Both the position numbers and the translations under genes were made by a program. From DASQJL01 sp035689165 (lineage in GTDB: Bacteria; Eisenbacteria; RBG-16-71-46; SZUA-252): a stretch of 7,706 nt of DNA. Below are positions 1-6,445 of the stretch, piece by piece. Where the stretch lies: the NCBI GenBank assembly GCA_035689165.1, contig DASSLZ010000085.1:1-7706 (forward strand). The letters are read 5' to 3'. The first letter of the stretch is position 1. Every line of letters starts with the position of its first letter. The notes under the pieces were generated by a model. The model was given only the letters and a program-made list of their open reading frames with translations. It was not told where the DNA came from and did no database searches.

Positions 1-219
1 CGCCGCGGCGCGGCCGCGGCGATCGTCACGGAGAAGGACGAGTACCGCTGGTCGTTTCCTCCCGATCCGCCGATCCCGGTGCTGGCGCTCCGGACCGATC
101 TGGTGCCCCTCGACCCCGTGGACCGGCTTCCCGGCATCGCCCCGGGGCCCGTCCGCACGAACTGCGGCGGTGAACCGGTCGCGGCCCCCTCCGGGGCGGC
201 GGCCGGCGCCGCGACCTGA
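1..219 (+). CDS. lpxK: Tetraacyldisaccharide 4'-kinase (LpxK), C-terminal fragment
   Basis: Only the last 72 codons are present; the gene starts before the window. LpxK phosphorylates the 4' position of the lipid A disaccharide precursor at the inner face of the cytoplasmic membrane, giving lipid IVA. The visible part carries a TEKD motif (fragment residues 10-13) followed about 12 residues later by a PVLALRTDL strand. This matches the conserved end of the LpxK family, where a TEKDAV-like motif precedes a 'PVxxLR' strand. After about residue 43 the protein runs into a 30-residue tail rich in Ala, Pro and Gly, longer than I expect for the family. The reading frame has a strongly GC-biased third position throughout. 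It ends in TGA 12 nt before nadB, so it is probably co-transcribed with it. The MsbA-like and heptosyltransferase-like genes downstream fit a lipid A context. The call rests on a short fragment. Confidence 0.68.
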   Translation, partial: RRGAAAAIVTEKDEYRWSFPPDPPIPVLALRTDLVPLDPVDRLPGIAPGPVRTNCGGEPVAAPSGAAAGAAT

Positions 220-222
220 CCC

Positions 223-227
223 GAGGA
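223..227 (+). promoter_or_regulatory. Ribosome binding site of nadB
   Basis: GAGGA lies 4 nt before the GTG at 232. The spacing is slightly short, but it is the only purine-rich Shine-Dalgarno-like stretch near this start, and it supports GTG 232 as the initiation codon. Confidence 0.5.
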
Positions 228-231
228 ATCC

Positions 232-1860
232 GTGCCCCGACGCCACAACGATCTCGAAACCGAAGTCCTCGTCATCGGCAGCGGCATCGCCGGCCTCTCG
301 ACGGCGCTGCACGCCGCGCAGACGACGCGCGTCCTGGTCGTCACGAAGGTCCACGCGGAGGAATCGAACACCAACTATGCGCAGGGCGGCGTCGCCGCCG
401 TGCTCGGCGAGGACGACAAGGTCGCGCTGCACGAGCGCGACACGCTGATCGCGGGGGACGGGCTCTGCGATCCCGAGGCGGTGCGCGTCCTCGTTGAGGA
501 GGGCCCCGGCGAGGTGCTCCGGCTGATGGGTCTGGGGGTCCGGTTCTCGCACGACCCGGAGGGCCGGCTCGCGCTGGGGCGCGAGGGCGGGCACTCGCGC
601 CGGCGCATCGTGCACGCCAAGGACCGGACCGGCCACGCGATCGAGCGGGTTCTCCTGAAGCTCGCGCGCGCCCACCCGCGGATCTCGATCCTCGAGAATC
701 AGATCGCGGTGGACCTCATCCTCGACTCCAAGATGCGCGGCCGCCGGTGCGCTCCCGAGAAGGACCGGATCTGGGGCGCCTATGTGCTCGACCGCGAGAG
801 CGGAGCGATCCAGGCGATCGGCGCCCGCGCGACGGTGCTCGCCACGGGCGGCTCGGGCAAGGTGTACCTGTATACGACCAATCCCGACATCGCGACCGGG
901 GACGGACTGGCCGCGGGCTTCCGCGCCGGCGCGGCCGCGGCCGATCTCGAGTTCATGCAGTTCCATCCGACCTGTCTGTTCCACCCCGAGGCCAAGTCGT
1001 TCCTGATCTCCGAGGCGGTCCGCGGCGAGGGCGCGCACCTGCTCACGCTGGATGGGAAGCGGTTCATGCAGCGCTACCACCGGCTGAAGGAGCTCGCTCC
1101 TCGCGACGTGGTGGCGCGCGCGATCGACTTCGAGATGAAGAAGCGCGGGGACAAGTGCGTCCTGCTGGACATGCGCCCGCTCGGGAAGCGGCTCCTCACG
1201 ACGCGCTTCCCGCACATCACGAGCCGGCTCATCGAGTACGGGTTCAATCCCTTCCGCGAGCCGGTGCCGGTGGTGCCGGCGGCGCACTACATGTGCGGCG
1301 GCATCCTGACCGACCTCGAGGGACGCGCCACGATCCCCGGGCTCTACGCGTGCGGGGAGGTGGCCTGCACCGGGGTGCACGGCGCGAACCGGCTGGCCTC
1401 CAACTCCCTCCTCGAAGCGATCGTCTTCTCCCGCCGGGCGGGCATGGCCCTCCTTCGTCAGGTCACCGGCGAGCGCCCCGAGCGCATTCCGGCGGTCCCG
1501 GAATGGCGCTATAACGGCGCCGTGGAGCCCAAGGAGCAGGTGATCTTCGACCACAATTGGGATGCCATCCGGCGGGTCATGTGGGACTATATGGGCATCG
1601 TCCGGAGCGATGAACGCCTCGCGCGGGCCGCTTCCATGATTGCCGTCCTGCGCGACCAGACCGAGGGCGACTACCAGCGCTACCGTCTCGACGCGGACCT
1701 GGTGGAGCTTCGGAACGTCGGCCTCGTCGCCGACCTGATCATCGCCTGTGCCCGGCGCCGCAAGGAGAGCCGAGGCCTCCATTACAACGTCGACCATCTC
1801 CGGCGGGACGACCGCCGCTTCCGCCGCGACACGGTGCTGACCCGACAGGACGTGCGCTGA
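232..1860 (+). CDS. nadB: L-aspartate oxidase (NadB)
   Basis: This FAD-dependent cytoplasmic enzyme oxidises L-aspartate to iminoaspartate, which quinolinate synthase (NadA) condenses with dihydroxyacetone phosphate in de novo NAD synthesis. The 542-residue length is normal for the family. Visible motifs in order are the FAD-binding GSGIAG (16-21), NTNYAQGGVAAV (46-57), GREGGHSRRRI (116-126), YTTNPD (214-219), FHPTC (244-248), EAVRGEGAHL (261-270), APRDVVARAI (289-298), PAAHYMCGGI (349-358) and GEVACTGVHGANRLASNSLLE (375-395). The residues matching the E. coli NadB active site are all present: E118, H245, R291, H352 and R387. The E-G-G-H-S-R-R stretch separates it from succinate dehydrogenase and fumarate reductase flavoproteins. 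The start is GTG, with GAGGA upstream and the FAD motif at the usual distance. nadA and nadC are not in the window. It lies 12 nt after lpxK and 1 nt before the next gene, inside an LPS-type operon. Confidence 0.96.
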   Translation: MPRRHNDLETEVLVIGSGIAGLSTALHAAQTTRVLVVTKVHAEESNTNYAQGGVAAVLGEDDKVALHERDTLIAGDGLCDPEAVRVLVEEGPGEVLRLMGLGVRFSHDPEGRLALGREGGHSRRRIVHAKDRTGHAIERVLLKLARAHPRISILENQIAVDLILDSKMRGRRCAPEKDRIWGAYVLDRESGAIQAIGARATVLATGGSGKVYLYTTNPDIATGDGLAAGFRAGAAAADLEFMQFHPTCLFHPEAKSFLISEAVRGEGAHLLTLDGKRFMQRYHRLKELAPRDVVARAIDFEMKKRGDKCVLLDMRPLGKRLLTTRFPHITSRLIEYGFNPFREPVPVVPAAHYMCGGILTDLEGRATIPGLYACGEVACTGVHGANRLASNSLLEAIVFSRRAGMALLRQVTGERPERIPAVPEWRYNGAVEPKEQVIFDHNWDAIRRVMWDYMGIVRSDERLARAASMIAVLRDQTEGDYQRYRLDADLVELRNVGLVADLIIACARRRKESRGLHYNVDHLRRDDRRFRRDTVLTRQDVR

Positions 1861-1861
1861 G

Positions 1862-2272
1862 ATGAGCCGCGACATCGAAACCCGGATGCTCGAGCTGGCG
1901 CAGCAGTACGGGCGCTACAAGGCCAACGCCTACCGCTTCACGTTCGACGCGGTGCGCTACACGGCCGACCGCAATTACCAGGTCACGAAAGAAGTCCGGC
2001 ACGTGACCGGCATCGAAGTCCTCGAGGGGATCCGGCAGCTCGCCCTGGACCAGTTCGGGTTCATGGCCAAGACGGTCTTCCTCGAATGGGGCATCCAGCG
2101 GACCGAGGACTTCGGCGAGATCGTCTTCCAGCTCGTGCGCGAGGGGATCCTGAGCAAGACCGAGAAGGACACCCCGGGCGACTTCGCGAGGGGCTACGAC
2201 TTCGACGAGGTCTTCGTCCGGAACTACGACTGGCTCGACCGCCTGGGCGAGCCTCGGACCCACCGGGCGTAG
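1862..2272 (+). CDS. Conserved hypothetical protein, Minf_1886/TIGR04138-like
   Basis: This 136-residue protein has no assigned function. It resembles, from memory, the family named Minf_1886 (TIGR04138), found in Planctomycetes, Verrucomicrobia and other environmental bacteria. Recognisable family-like blocks are AYRFTFDAVRYT (23-34), RHVTGIEVLEGIRQLALDQFG (46-66), EWGIQRTEDFGEIVFQLV (75-92), and GILSKTEKDTPGDFARGYDF (95-114) followed by DEVF. It is highly charged, probably helical and cytoplasmic, with no signal peptide, no membrane segment and no cysteine. The ATG follows the nadB stop after one base, and an AGGA lies 11 nt upstream, so translation is probably coupled to nadB. The next gene begins 7 nt after its stop. 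I see no catalytic motif and assign no reaction; its place between nadB and an exporter is the only clue to its role. Confidence 0.85.
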   Translation: MSRDIETRMLELAQQYGRYKANAYRFTFDAVRYTADRNYQVTKEVRHVTGIEVLEGIRQLALDQFGFMAKTVFLEWGIQRTEDFGEIVFQLVREGILSKTEKDTPGDFARGYDFDEVFVRNYDWLDRLGEPRTHRA

Positions 2273-2279
2273 CCGCCCC

Positions 2280-4316
2280 GTGGGCCGCGTCAAAGCCGAC
2301 CGAAGCCCTTCGCTCCGGCTCCTCCGCTACCTCGAGCCCTACCGGGGGCATCTCGCCCTCACCGCCGCGCTCATGGTGGTCTTCGCCCTCCTGAGCGGCA
2401 TCTCGATCGGGATGATCTCCCCCTTCGTGAAGATCCTGTTCCGGCCCGTACCCGTCGCGGGCGGACCCTCGGCCGGAACCGCCGCGACCTCCGGAACCCC
2501 GGCCCCCACGCCGCTCGGGGGGATCCCCGGGCTGGACGCGGCCGGGGTCGCCGGGGAAGCGACGACGGCCACGGGTCCGGCGCCGCAGATCGGCGTGAAG
2601 GACGCGCAGGGCAAGCCGCGCCCCTTCGCCGCGATCACCGAGCGCGGCAACCAGGCGAAGCAGAAGCTCCGGACCTGGTTCGAGCACTTCTTCCTGATCG
2701 GAGACCCGATCCGCTCGCTCACGCGGATCTGTCTCGCGCTCCTCGTCGTCTTCCTGTTGAAGAACGCCGTCGACTACCTCCAGAGCGTGCTCACGGTCTG
2801 GGTGGAGCAGGCGGTGATCCGCGACATGCGGAACCAGGTCTACGCGCACCTCCAGACCCTGTCGCTCTCCTTCTTCCACTCGCGGCGCACGGGCGCGCTC
2901 CTCTCGCGCTTCACGAACGACATCGCGCTGGTGCGGGGCGCCCTGGCGGCGGGGTTCAGCAACCTGATCAAGTCCTCGCTCCTTCTCGCGGTCTGCCTCT
3001 TCTGGATCTTCTGGACCTCCTGGCGGCTCGCGCTCGTGTCGCTGGTCGTCGTCCCCTTCTCGCTCGTGCTGATCGTCTGGCTGGGGCGAAAGCTCCGCCG
3101 GCGGAGCAGCATCACGCAGGAGCGGATGGGGGACCTGAACGCGATCCTCCAGGAGACCCTGACCGGCATCCGCGTCGTGAAGGCCTTCGCGATGGAGGAT
3201 TTCGAGCAGCGCAAGTTCGAGCGCGCCTCCCAGGGCTACTTCCGCGCGTTCGTGAAGCAGCGCCGCCTGGGCGCGCTCGCCGGACCGATGTCGGAATACC
3301 TCGGCGTCGTCGCCGCCACCGCGGTGCTCTGGTACGGCGGCCGCGAGATTCTCCTCACGCGCGCCATCGAGCCGCAGCAGTTCTTCATCTTCCTCTTCGC
3401 CATGCTGCAGCTGATGAGCCCCTTGAAGTCGCTCTCGAACGTGAACGCCACGCTCCAGGAGGGGCTGGCCGCCGCGGTCCGCATCTTCCGGATCCTCGAC
3501 ACGGAGGCGACCGTGGTCTCGCGCCCGAACTCGCGGCGGATCGCCGGGATCCACGACGGGATCGAGTTCGAGGGGGTCTCCTTCCGCTACGGGCAGGGCC
3601 CCGAGGTGCTGCGCGACGTCTCCTTCCGGATCGAGGCCGGCGAGGTGGTCGCGCTCGTCGGACCGAGCGGGGCCGGGAAATCCACGCTGGCCGATCTGGT
3701 CGCGCGCTTCTACGACCCGACGTCCGGGCGCATCCTCATCGACGGCGTGGATCTCCGCGAGTACGAGCTCTCTTCCTGGCGCTCGCTCCTCGGGGTGGTG
3801 ACCCAGGAACCAATCCTCTTCCACGACTCGGTTTTCCACAACATCGCCTACGGCGTCTCGGACGCGGGCGACGAGGCCGTGCGCCGCGCCGCGCGGGCGG
3901 CACACGCCGACCGCTTCATCGACGAGATGCCGGAGGGCTACCAGAGCCCGATCGGCGAGCGCGGGGTGCGCCTCTCCGGCGGCGAGCGGCAGCGGATCGC
4001 GATCGCCCGGGCCATCTTCAAGGACCCGAGGCTCCTCCTGCTCGACGAGGCCACCGCCAGACTGGACTCTCAGTCGGAGCTGCTTGTTCAGGAGGCGCTC
4101 GAAGCCCTCTTCAACGGCCGCACGGTGCTCGTGATCGCGCACCGCCTCTCGACGATCCAGCGGGCGGACCGCATCGTGGTGGTGGACCAGGGGCGGATCG
4201 TGCAGATGGGCACGCACGCCGAGTTGGTCCAGACGCCGGGGCTGTACCAGAAGCTCCACCGGCTCCAGTTCCGTCTCGCGGAAGCCGGATTCCCGGCACG
4301 TCCGCGGGCGGGCTGA
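2280..4316 (+). CDS. MsbA-like ABC exporter, fused membrane and ATPase domains
   Basis: This 678-residue half-transporter probably acts as a homodimer in the inner membrane. Hydrophobic segments lie near 24-50, 147-170, 228-248, 250-268, 338-355 and 366-385, giving the six-helix type I exporter fold. The ATPase domain from about 428 has Walker A GPSGAGKST (461-469), Q-loop Q509, signature LSGGE (565-569), Walker B LLLLDE (585-590) and switch H621, so it should be active. Two features are odd: a Gly/Ala/Pro/Thr-rich insert in the first extracytoplasmic loop (about 55-140), and ARLD at the D-loop (593-596) where SALD is usual. The start is GTG, 7 nt after the previous stop, with no clear Shine-Dalgarno, so coupling is likely; no later start keeps the first helix. 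The neighbouring lpxK and heptosyltransferase-like genes suggest that lipid A-core is the substrate, but a multidrug or other lipid exporter cannot be excluded. Confidence 0.9.
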   Translation: MGRVKADRSPSLRLLRYLEPYRGHLALTAALMVVFALLSGISIGMISPFVKILFRPVPVAGGPSAGTAATSGTPAPTPLGGIPGLDAAGVAGEATTATGPAPQIGVKDAQGKPRPFAAITERGNQAKQKLRTWFEHFFLIGDPIRSLTRICLALLVVFLLKNAVDYLQSVLTVWVEQAVIRDMRNQVYAHLQTLSLSFFHSRRTGALLSRFTNDIALVRGALAAGFSNLIKSSLLLAVCLFWIFWTSWRLALVSLVVVPFSLVLIVWLGRKLRRRSSITQERMGDLNAILQETLTGIRVVKAFAMEDFEQRKFERASQGYFRAFVKQRRLGALAGPMSEYLGVVAATAVLWYGGREILLTRAIEPQQFFIFLFAMLQLMSPLKSLSNVNATLQEGLAAAVRIFRILDTEATVVSRPNSRRIAGIHDGIEFEGVSFRYGQGPEVLRDVSFRIEAGEVVALVGPSGAGKSTLADLVARFYDPTSGRILIDGVDLREYELSSWRSLLGVVTQEPILFHDSVFHNIAYGVSDAGDEAVRRAARAAHADRFIDEMPEGYQSPIGERGVRLSGGERQRIAIARAIFKDPRLLLLDEATARLDSQSELLVQEALEALFNGRTVLVIAHRLSTIQRADRIVVVDQGRIVQMGTHAELVQTPGLYQKLHRLQFRLAEAGFPARPRAG

Positions 4317-4319
4317 GGG

Positions 4320-5399
4320 ATGGCGCGCGGCGCCGCTCTCGTCGTCCGCTTCTCCTCGCTCGGCGACGTCCTCCTCGCGGCTCATCTTCCGTCCTTCTTG
4401 CGCGATGCCGATACGGGCCGGCGCGTCCTCTTCGCCACGAAGGAGCGCTATGCGCCGATCCTGCGCGGCCATCCCGACGTGGCGCGCTTCTTCCTTCTGG
4501 AGGATGGCAGCTCCGATCCCGCGGCGCCCGCGCCGTTCGGCCTCCTGGGAGGGCTGGGCCTTCTCGCCTCGGGACTCCGCCGCGAGGGGATCGACGAGGT
4601 CTACGACCTCCACCAGAACCTTCGCTCCTCGCGGCTCGTCTCCTCGCTCGGGCAGGTGCGCCGCGTCGCGCCGTCCAAGCACGGACTCCGCCGCCGGCTG
4701 ATGGTGCATGCGAAGTGGCTCCATCCCGAGCCGCTCCCGCCGCTGCTCGGGACCTATCGGGAGATCGCGGGGCTCAACCCCGCAGCACCGGTGCGGCCCT
4801 GGCTGCGCGAGGCGCTGGGGGATTCCGAGCGGGCGCGGGCGCGCGCCCGGCTCGGCGAGGGAGGGGAGGAACGCATCGCCCTGCTCGGGGTCGGCGCGCG
4901 CTGGGAGACGAAGCGCTGGCCGCTCGAACGCTTCGTCGAGCTGGGGGAGCGGCTGCATGCCGAGACCGGGCTTTCGCCGCGCTACGCCGTTTTGCCGAAG
5001 AGCGCGGAGGCGTCCGCACTGCGCGCGCGCCTTCCGGAGGCCCGCTACGGTGCGATCCTCGAGGGATCCTTCCGCGAGTGCGCCGCGGCCGCCTCCTTCG
5101 CCCGCGTCATCGTCTCGAACGATTCGGCCACGCTCCACCTGGGCGCGGCCCTCGGCGTCCCGGCCGTCGGCATTTTCGGGAGCACCGTCCCCGCCTTCGG
5201 CTTCGCCCCGTCCGGTCCGCGCGACGCGGTGGTCGAGACGGCGCTCTCGTGTCGCCCCTGCTCGGTGCACGGGCGGCGGCGCTGCCCGCTGGGGCATCAC
5301 CGCTGCATGCGCGATATCGCGCCCGACCTCGTTCTGGCCGCGGTGCAGCGGGTGCTGGCGGGCGCCGAGGCCGCGCCGCCGGCGGAGGCCAGGGCGTGA
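4320..5399 (+). CDS. Glycosyltransferase family 9 protein, LPS heptosyltransferase type
   Basis: This 359-residue cytoplasmic GT-B enzyme resembles ADP-heptose:LPS heptosyltransferases (WaaC/WaaF group), which add heptose to the LPS inner core at the membrane surface. The N-terminus LVVRFSSLGDVLLA (7-20) is the typical first strand and loop of GT9. The donor-site blocks are GARWETKRWPLERF (192-205) and NDSATLHLGAALGVPAVGIFGST (267-289). A cysteine-rich end, with C311, C314, C322 and C329 around HGRRRCPLGHHRCM, is shared with many GT9 proteins. The ATG is 3 nt after the exporter stop; the GAGGG at 4315-4319 is too close to be a normal ribosome binding site, so reinitiation after the exporter is likely. 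The family match is firm. The exact sugar and acceptor cannot be read from the sequence, and WaaF versus WaaC versus another heptosyltransferase is left open. Confidence 0.9.
   Translation: MARGAALVVRFSSLGDVLLAAHLPSFLRDADTGRRVLFATKERYAPILRGHPDVARFFLLEDGSSDPAAPAPFGLLGGLGLLASGLRREGIDEVYDLHQNLRSSRLVSSLGQVRRVAPSKHGLRRRLMVHAKWLHPEPLPPLLGTYREIAGLNPAAPVRPWLREALGDSERARARARLGEGGEERIALLGVGARWETKRWPLERFVELGERLHAETGLSPRYAVLPKSAEASALRARLPEARYGAILEGSFRECAAAASFARVIVSNDSATLHLGAALGVPAVGIFGSTVPAFGFAPSGPRDAVVETALSCRPCSVHGRRRCPLGHHRCMRDIAPDLVLAAVQRVLAGAEAAPPAEARA
5384..5388 (+). promoter_or_regulatory. Ribosome binding site of the D-2-hydroxyacid dehydrogenase gene
   Basis: GGAGG lies inside the end of the GT9 gene, 7 nt before the GTG at 5396. 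Its strength and spacing decide the start. The open frame continues far upstream without a stop, but only this GTG has a good Shine-Dalgarno and gives a protein of normal family length. Confidence 0.75.
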
Positions 5400-6316
5400 G
5401 CGACCGCATCCTTCTCGAAGGGAACGACCCGTCGATCCGGGTCGCCGTGGAGCGGCGCGCGGGAATCGCCCTCCCGTGGGCGGCCGCGGGCGAAGAGGCG
5501 CGGGCCACGGTCTGGTTCTGTCCCGGCGTCCCGCCCGCCGCGGCGCGCGAGCTGCCGGCGCTCCGCTGGATCCAGACGGGCTGGGCGGGCGTCGAAACGT
5601 GGTTCGGTCGCCCCGAGTGGCGCGAGGGGGTCCTCCTGACCCGTACGGTCGGCGACTTTCCGCAGCGCATCGCCGAGTACGTGATCGGCTATCTCCTCGC
5701 GGACGCGCTCGGCGTTCCCGAGGCGTTGCGGCAGATGGAAGCGCGCGCGTGGAAGCGCTGGACGCCGGGGTCGTTGGCCGGCCGCTCGCTCCTCGTGGCG
5801 GGGCACGGCGCGATCGGCCGCCGCGTCGCCGAGGCCGCGCGGGGTCTGGGCATGAGCTCGCGGGGCATCCGCCGCGGACCGCTGTCGTCCGAGGACCTCG
5901 CCCTCGGCGTGGAGGAACCGTCCGCGCTCGAAGCGCTCCTTCCGGCCGCCGACGTCGTCGTGAATCTCCTCCCGCTCACGACCGCGACGGACTCCTTCTG
6001 GAACGCCGCGCGGTTCGAGCGCATGAAGGAGGGATCCACGTTCGTGAACGTCTCGCGCGGCGCGACGGTGGACGACGAGGCGCTGATCGCGGCCCTCGCG
6101 CGGCGGCGCCCGGCGCGCGCCATCCTCGACGTCTTTCGCGACGAGCCGCTTCCGGCCGGCCACCCGCTGCGCTCGGCTCCGGGCGTCTGGATCACGCCGC
6201 ACGTCGCGGGGATCGGGACCTCCGAGCCGCTCGCCGCCGAGTTCGCCGCGAACTGGCTGCGCTACAGGGACGGCGCGCCCCTTCGAAACCGGGTCGATCG
6301 GGCCCGTGGGTATTGA
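5396..6316 (+). CDS. D-2-hydroxyacid dehydrogenase (NAD(P)-dependent)
   Basis: This 306-residue cytoplasmic oxidoreductase interconverts 2-oxoacids and D-2-hydroxyacids. The Rossmann motif GHGAIG is at 136-141. The catalytic Arg-Glu-His set of the family is present: R221 in NVSRGATVDDEAL, E250 in ILDVFRDEPLP and H269 in ITPHVAG. The C-terminal PLRNRVDRARGY (295-306) is typical of the GhrA-like branch of glyoxylate/hydroxypyruvate reductases and related enzymes. After the second strand of the cofactor fold the sequence reads IRR (158-160) rather than an acidic residue, which suggests a preference for NADP(H); this is inference. The GTG start overlaps the GT9 stop as GTGA and has GGAGG 7 nt upstream. 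The substrate cannot be read from the sequence, and no link to LPS synthesis is evident. It is the last gene of the run, followed by a 129-nt gap. Confidence 0.9.
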   Translation: MSDRILLEGNDPSIRVAVERRAGIALPWAAAGEEARATVWFCPGVPPAAARELPALRWIQTGWAGVETWFGRPEWREGVLLTRTVGDFPQRIAEYVIGYLLADALGVPEALRQMEARAWKRWTPGSLAGRSLLVAGHGAIGRRVAEAARGLGMSSRGIRRGPLSSEDLALGVEEPSALEALLPAADVVVNLLPLTTATDSFWNAARFERMKEGSTFVNVSRGATVDDEALIAALARRRPARAILDVFRDEPLPAGHPLRSAPGVWITPHVAGIGTSEPLAAEFAANWLRYRDGAPLRNRVDRARGY

Positions 6317-6372
6317 GGAACGCGCGGCGCGGACACGCCGGTGGTCCCGTGGGGGTATCCTGGGGAAAGTCC

Positions 6373-6400
6373 TTGATTCCGGCGCCCCCCTTCTCATAAT
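6373..6400 (+). promoter_or_regulatory. Candidate sigma70-type promoter of tdh-kbl
   Basis: TTGATT (6373-6378) and CATAAT (6395-6400) are separated by 16 nt, matching 4 of 6 and 5 of 6 positions of the classical -35 and -10 hexamers. The CATAAT is a rare AT-rich patch in this GC-rich sequence. Transcription would start near 6407, giving a leader of about 40 nt. It sits in the only sizeable gap of the window (6317-6445). The rest of that gap holds small GC-rich inverted repeats without a T-run, and no riboswitch-like structure that I recognise. Confidence 0.5.
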
Positions 6401-6432
6401 CGGCCTCGACGCGCGCCGTTCCAAAATCGCGA

Positions 6433-6438
6433 AAGGAG
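6433..6438 (+). promoter_or_regulatory. Ribosome binding site of tdh
   Basis: AAGGAG lies 7 nt before the ATG at 6446, close to ideal. It fixes the tdh start at 6446 rather than at the internal ATG pair at 6488 and 6491. Confidence 0.8.
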
Positions 6439-6445
6439 CATCGCC

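Noticed and set aside
170..448. Short + strand open frame over the lpxK-nadB junction
   Set aside because: Arg/Ser/Pro-rich product with no motif, overlapping the clear start of nadB in another frame.
232..1860. Succinate dehydrogenase or fumarate reductase flavoprotein as an alternative for nadB
   Set aside because: The EGGHSRRRI block, the GVHGANRLASNSLLE block and the length fit L-aspartate oxidase, and no iron-sulfur or membrane subunit gene is adjacent.
2061..5300. Very long antisense open frame (1079 codons, - strand) across the unknown gene, the exporter and the GT9 gene
   Set aside because: The + strand proteins here match known families along their length. The antisense product is an Arg/Glu/Asp/Pro-rich sequence with no recognisable domain, as expected when strong GC bias at third positions removes stop codons from a complementary frame.
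4715..5395. Upstream extension of the dehydrogenase frame, which would give a 533-residue protein
   Set aside because: The extra N-terminal part is the shadow of the GT9 gene and shows no domain. GTG 5396 has GGAGG 7 nt upstream and gives the normal family length.
6325..6347. Small inverted repeats after the dehydrogenase (CGGCG/CGCCG with a 6-nt loop; GGAC/GTCC overlapping it) as an intrinsic terminator
   Set aside because: The stems are only 4-5 bp, mutually exclusive, and not followed by a T-run. Such repeats are expected by chance in sequence of this GC content.
4708..6399. Open + strand frame of 563 codons overlapping the GT9 and dehydrogenase genes
   Set aside because: Its product is a low-complexity Arg/Ser/Pro/Ala-rich sequence without motifs, and both genes it overlaps have intact family signatures in other frames.
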